A DNA stretch of 47,106 bases, taken from Candidatus Parcubacteria bacterium (lineage in GTDB: Bacteria; Patescibacteriota; Minisyncoccia; Phycocordibacterales; PALSA-1337). Location of the stretch: positions 1 through 47,106 of the forward strand of contig JAQBQT010000025.1 of the NCBI GenBank assembly GCA_028286835.1, read 5' to 3'. Below the pieces are notes generated by a model. The model saw only the letters and a list, made by a program, of their open reading frames with translations. It did not search any database and had not been told where the DNA came from. Every line of letters starts with the position of its first letter. Position 1 is the stretch's first letter. The position numbers were made by a program, and so were the translations under genes. Shown here piece by piece: positions 44,084 to 47,106 of the stretch.

Positions 44084-44434
44084 ATGAACATCCTACAGAA
44101 AAAACAAGCAATATTCGCCCGCAGGAAAGCCCGCATTCGTGCCAAGATCACTGGTACGGCAGAACGCCCGCGCCTTACGATCTTCAAGTCGCACAAATAC
44201 ATCTACGCCCAGATCATCGATGACACCAAGGGCCACACTCTTCTCTCGACGGATACCAAGAATGCCAAGGGCAAGACTCCTGTCGATCGCGCCAAGGAGG
44301 TCGGCATCGAGGTTGCCAAGAAGGCAAAAGCGGCTAATATAACCAAGGTCGTCTTCGATCGCAACGGATACCTGTACGCAGGTAAGATCAAGACGGTCGC
44401 CGACGCAGCCCGCGAAGGAGGCCTGGAATTTTAA
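44084..44434 (+). CDS. rplR: 50S ribosomal protein L18
   Basis: RRKARIRAKITGTAERPRLTIFKSHKYIYAQIIDD. Confidence 0.97.
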   Translation: MNILQKKQAIFARRKARIRAKITGTAERPRLTIFKSHKYIYAQIIDDTKGHTLLSTDTKNAKGKTPVDRAKEVGIEVAKKAKAANITKVVFDRNGYLYAGKIKTVADAAREGGLEF

Positions 44435-44440
44435 ATATAT

Positions 44441-45133
44441 ATGAACGAACAAGAAACAAAGCCGAATACAGCCGCAGCAGCCCCGACAGAGGCAGCTGTT
44501 TCTGCTCCTGCCGCAGCTCCGGCCGGCAAGGTCACTCCAGGTCGCAGGATGCGCGACTCAGCAGCAGGCGCCAGCTCCCGCGGTCCTCGCACAGGCGGAG
44601 CACCGGGCCAGCGCTCTGGAGGCAGGGATAGCAGGGGAGGCGGCCGTGGCGGAGAAAACCGCGAGCGCGTCAAGCCTGAGTTCGATTCCAAGATCATCGA
44701 TATCCGCCGCGTTACCCGCGTCACATCAGGAGGCCGCCGCATGAACTTCAGCGTTGCTGTCGTCGTAGGCGACCATAAGGGCCGCGTAGGCGTCGGCTTG
44801 GGCAAGGCTACCGATACGGCCCTTGCCGTCGAGAAGGCGACCCGCGAAGGAAGGAAGCACCTCATCAAGGTCCCTCTTTCTGCTCAGATGACCATCCCTC
44901 ACGCCGTCGAAGCCAAGTGGGGCAGCGCCAAGATCAAGATCTTCCCGGCACGCGGTTCAGGCGTTGTCGCTGGATCCTCGGCCCGCGCCGTCATCGAGCT
45001 TGCAGGCATCAAAGATGTCTGCGCCAAGTACCTTTCAGGCAGCAAGAACAAGCTTAACAACGCCCGCGTAGCCATTGCCGCCCTTCAGAAACTGATCACG
45101 ATGCCTCGCGCAACCCTCAAACTCAAGAAATAA
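44441..45133 (+). CDS. rpsE: 30S ribosomal protein S5 with RG-rich N-extension
   Basis: VTRVTSGGRRMNFSVAVVVGDHKGRVGVGLGKATD. Confidence 0.97.
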   Translation: MNEQETKPNTAAAAPTEAAVSAPAAAPAGKVTPGRRMRDSAAGASSRGPRTGGAPGQRSGGRDSRGGGRGGENRERVKPEFDSKIIDIRRVTRVTSGGRRMNFSVAVVVGDHKGRVGVGLGKATDTALAVEKATREGRKHLIKVPLSAQMTIPHAVEAKWGSAKIKIFPARGSGVVAGSSARAVIELAGIKDVCAKYLSGSKNKLNNARVAIAALQKLITMPRATLKLKK

Positions 45134-45134
45134 C

Positions 45135-45716
45135 ATGCAGATCAACTCCCTTACACGCGTCCACCCGAACAAGAAGCGAATGACTGTCGCCCGCGGCGGC
45201 AAGCGCGGCAAGACCTCCGGTCGCGGAGGCAAAGGCCAGAGCGCCCGTGCCGGTAACAAGCGCCGCCCAGAATGGCGCGATATCATCAAGAAGCTTCCGA
45301 AGCTTCGCGGCCGCGGCAAGAACTCCAACAAGACCGTCGTCACGAACGTGCAGAAGCCTGCGATCGTCAACCTCGGCGCTTTGCAGGGAGCCTTCAAGGC
45401 AGGTGCTTCGATCACCCCAGCCATCCTCGTCGAGAGCGGAGTCGTCTCGATCTGGTCCGGCAAGATCCCTCGCATCAAGATCCTCGGCGACGGGGAACTC
45501 ACGATCGCCCTCAAGATCTCAGGCTGCGATGTTTCCGAAACAGCCAAAGCCCAGATCATGAAGGCCGGCGGCACCATCGAGCCTGTCCGTCCTGAAGTAG
45601 AAGAGAAAGTCTTCGTTCAGGCTCCGAAGCCAGCAGCGAAAGCGGCTGAGCCGAAGGCTCCAAAGGCCAAGGCTCCGAAGGCAGCCTCTGAAAAGAAGCC
45701 CGCCCCAAAGAAATAA
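45135..45716 (+). CDS. rplO: 50S ribosomal protein L15 with Ala/Lys/Pro C-tail
   Basis: KRGKTSGRGGKGQSARAG, RIKILGDGELTIALKI. Confidence 0.96.
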   Translation: MQINSLTRVHPNKKRMTVARGGKRGKTSGRGGKGQSARAGNKRRPEWRDIIKKLPKLRGRGKNSNKTVVTNVQKPAIVNLGALQGAFKAGASITPAILVESGVVSIWSGKIPRIKILGDGELTIALKISGCDVSETAKAQIMKAGGTIEPVRPEVEEKVFVQAPKPAAKAAEPKAPKAKAPKAASEKKPAPKK

Positions 45717-45722
45717 GCATCC

Positions 45723-47015
45723 ATGCAAAACTTTTTCGGAAAAATCATCATCGCCTTCAAAGACCCGGTCCTCCGGAAGAGGATAGGCTTTACGATAGGC
45801 GCTCTGATCGTATTCCGCCTTCTCGCCACCATTCCGATACCGAGCGTCAATCCAGCCACGCTTGCCCAGCTTCTCACGACAAGCCAGTTCTTCGGCTTCC
45901 TTAATATATTTTCCGGTGGCGGTCTTTCAAATCTTTCCATTGTCATGCTGGGCGTCGGTCCTTTTATCACGGCATCCATCATCATCCAGGTCTTCACCAT
46001 GGTCTTCCCGAAGTGGAAGGCTCTCATGCATGAAGAAGGGGAGGCTGGCCGCTTGAAGCTTTCTCAATACTCACGCCTCCTCGCCGCACCGCTCGCCATC
46101 CTCCAGGGTATCGGCTATATCGTCCTTTTCCAGTCCCAGAACGTCATCCCGCATCTGGCGCCTTTCGCATATGCTCTCACGCTCATCGTCATCGCCGCGG
46201 GATCCATGCTCCTCATGTGGATCGGCGAGCTCATCTCTGAATTCGGCATCGGCAACGGCGTATCCCTCATCATCTTCGCAGGCATCATCTCGCGCCTGCC
46301 GATCTCGATCGTGCAGAACTACCAGAAGCTCGTCGCCAGCGGCTTCGCCAATCTGCCGTTCTACATATTTGTGCTCGCTCTCGCCATCCTAGCTGTCGCC
46401 GGCGTCATCTATGTGACTGAGGCTGAACGCTCGGTTCCAGTCACATATGCCAAGCAGGTCCGCGGCAATAAGGTATATGGAGGCGCTTCCACATACATCC
46501 CGCTCCGCCTCAACCAGAGCGGCGTCATTCCGATAATCTTCGCCCTTTCCATCCTTTTGTTCCCTCAGATCATCTTCAACGCTCTCGCTAAGTGGGCAGC
46601 ACATCCGTCCCTCGCCGCCTGGTCGCAGTCGGCTGCGGTTCTCCTTACTCCTCCGTCCTGGATCTACGGCGCGCTCTACTTCGTCATGGTGGTCCTCTTC
46701 ACGTATTTCTACACGGCAGTCACGTTCGATCCTCAGATGATCTCCGAGAACCTTCAGCGCTCAGGCGCGTTCATCCCAGGCGTGCGCCCAGGCGAACATA
46801 CCCGCGATCATCTCGGCAACATCGTCACCCGCATCACGCTCATCGGCGCTCTCTTCCTCGGTTTCGTCGCCATCCTCCCGCTCATCATCCAGGCCTTCTC
46901 GCCGGACAATACCCAGTCCTTCGCAGTCGGCGGTACAGCCCTCCTCATCGTCGTGTCAGTCATGCTCGATCTCCTGAAGAAGATAGACGCCCAGGTAGCG
47001 ATGCGCGAATACTAA
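45723..47015 (+). CDS. secY: Protein translocase subunit SecY
   Basis: IPSVNP, ISEFGIGNGVSLIIFAGI, LRLNQSGVIPIIFA, ENLQRSGAFIPGVRPGEHT. Confidence 0.98.
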   Translation: MQNFFGKIIIAFKDPVLRKRIGFTIGALIVFRLLATIPIPSVNPATLAQLLTTSQFFGFLNIFSGGGLSNLSIVMLGVGPFITASIIIQVFTMVFPKWKALMHEEGEAGRLKLSQYSRLLAAPLAILQGIGYIVLFQSQNVIPHLAPFAYALTLIVIAAGSMLLMWIGELISEFGIGNGVSLIIFAGIISRLPISIVQNYQKLVASGFANLPFYIFVLALAILAVAGVIYVTEAERSVPVTYAKQVRGNKVYGGASTYIPLRLNQSGVIPIIFALSILLFPQIIFNALAKWAAHPSLAAWSQSAAVLLTPPSWIYGALYFVMVVLFTYFYTAVTFDPQMISENLQRSGAFIPGVRPGEHTRDHLGNIVTRITLIGALFLGFVAILPLIIQAFSPDNTQSFAVGGTALLIVVSVMLDLLKKIDAQVAMREY

Positions 47016-47042
47016 TAGATGTATCCCAGGTGTGGCGAATAA

Positions 47043-47068
47043 AAAACAGCTTCCTAAGCTGTTTTTTT
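47043..47068 (+). terminator. Rho-independent terminator after secY
   Basis: AACAGCTT-CCT-AAGCTGTT then T-run. Confidence 0.85.
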
Positions 47069-47106
47069 GTGCTAGTATCCGAACAGGTTATTTAACAAAA
47101 GGACAT

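Noticed and set aside
1-47106. CRISPR arrays, transposases, integrases, phage genes, rRNA genes
   Set aside because: Looked for regular repeats and mobile-element motifs; none seen

Overview
The window looks like a contig from a Candidate Phyla Radiation (Patescibacteria, Parcubacteria-like) genome using the standard bacterial code (TGA is used as stop). It is mostly housekeeping: rny, clpP, rsmE, tig, ppa, nusA, a type IV pilus block (pilB, pilC and three prepilin-like proteins), tpiA-pgk, a HIT protein, recJ, rnhA, a split comEC (channel gene, then sodA, then a degenerate MBL-like gene), rpmB, an M50 protease, rpsL-rpsG, fusA, tuf, and a long S10/spc ribosomal protein cluster ending in secY. 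No CRISPR, mobile element, rRNA or tRNA was found. The most interesting signals are: (1) near-identical putative operators of three TTGAA repeats at exact 11-bp spacing, 10 bp upstream of a -10 box, in front of both comEC pieces; (2) a separate MBL-like ComEC partner that has lost every metal-binding motif; (3) short hairpins at the predicted 5' ends of several translation-operon transcripts; (4) a set of apparently leaderless genes and nearly universal absence of Shine-Dalgarno sequences; (5) an ECF sigma factor plus a membrane protein inserted inside the spc operon, followed by a new promoter and a structured leader; (6) a membrane protein/HExxH/histidine kinase insertion between rplB and rpsS; (7) an EF-Tu with an unusual switch I and a uS12 lacking the Pro of the PGVRY loop. 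All family calls come from reading motifs by eye; no database search was run.
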